DNA of 64,000 nt. Origin: Eledone cirrhosa. Taxonomy: Eukaryota > Mollusca > Cephalopoda > Octopoda > Eledonidae. Location of the stretch: contig OZ024743.1 in assembly GCA_964016885.1 (NCBI GenBank), positions 189,644,353-189,708,352 of the forward strand. Direction: 5' to 3'. Of this stretch, positions 63,807 through 64,000 are shown piece by piece. The position numbers were made by a program, and so were the translations under genes. Each line of letters opens with the position of its first letter. The first letter of the stretch is position 1. Below the pieces are notes generated by a model. That model ran no database searches, was not told the DNA's origin, and worked only from the letters and a program-made list of their open reading frames with translations.

Positions 63807-64000
63807 TAACTCTGCCTTCTTTCTTAATTGTCTCTGTCCCATCCCTATTTTCTAATCACTTTCACTTTGCTTCTCTTCCACTCTTTCTTTGTTTATTGCT
63901 CTGTTGTCTTCTTGCAACGATCTCTCTATTTTGTCCCTTCAATTTTTTAGGTAGCAGACATTTTGGATATGCTTTTTCAATTGCATTTCTTTCAGAAAAG
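63807..64000. other. Unassigned DNA to window end
   Basis: CT-rich unique sequence. No recognised feature. Confidence 0.5.

Overview
This 64 kb window looks like repeat-rich intergenic or intronic DNA from a cephalopod, most likely an octopus. It is AT-rich, with long (AT)n, (CA)n and (ATC)n microsatellites. It carries many copies of tRNA-derived SINEs resembling the octopus OR-type SINEs (conserved stretch ATCCTTACGGGGTCGATAAA, followed by an AGTACCAGTAATGCACTGGG-like motif). It also carries fragments of several non-LTR retrotransposons, hAT, mariner and Helitron elements. There is no operon structure and no rRNA, tRNA gene or CRISPR. The organism call is inference from repeat types; no database was searched.

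Layout. 0-9 kb: mostly unique AT-rich DNA with a 69-bp tandem array (2.23-2.82 kb), a SINE inserted into another SINE (about 3.98-4.62 kb), a near-perfect 155-bp palindrome (4.84-4.99 kb) and an internally deleted RTE-like LINE on the minus strand (5.04-6.5 kb). 9-14.7 kb: microsatellites, SINE and LINE tails, a C-terminal piece of an unusual reverse-transcriptase element (11.6-12.0 kb), and a CpG-rich 27-bp minisatellite split by a LINE 3' end and bracketed by direct repeats (12.5-14.0 kb). 14.9-18.4 kb: a decayed Helitron (HUH Rep plus PIF1 helicase). 19.88-26.82 kb: two nested hAT transposons. The outer one (19,879-26,822) is interrupted by a complete inner one (20,061-23,723); both have terminal inverted repeats and 8-bp target duplications. 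26.8-33.8 kb: mostly featureless AT-rich DNA with old SINEs. 33.8-39.3 kb: LINE 3' ends on both strands and a dead mariner (35.19-36.30 kb). 40-44.3 kb: SINEs, a 141-bp tandem triplication of a LINE-tail module and trinucleotide-repeat DNA. 45.5-46.2 kb: remnant of a third, ZBED/SCAND3-like hAT. 46.6-49.6 kb: two homologous repeat copies around an ~80-bp CT-rich minisatellite. 50.1-50.8 kb: the only plausible host-gene exons in the window, abutting a foldback element (50.78-51.32 kb). 51.6-54.8 kb: the longest LINE (endonuclease, RT, PHD-like finger, 3' tail) on the minus strand. 55.6-56.5 kb: RT core of the unusual element also seen at 11.6 kb. 56.7-64 kb: SINEs arranged head to tail, a short RTE RT fragment (60.2 kb) and a CCHC-finger LINE fragment (61.8-63.1 kb, minus).

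No transposon-encoded ORF is intact, so none should be read as a working gene. The connecting theme is mobile elements landing in one another. A ~60-140 bp 3'-tail module, ending in (ATG)n, is shared between an RTE-like LINE and a tRNA-derived SINE and recurs many times across the window. That pattern is expected if the SINE is mobilised by the LINE's reverse transcriptase.
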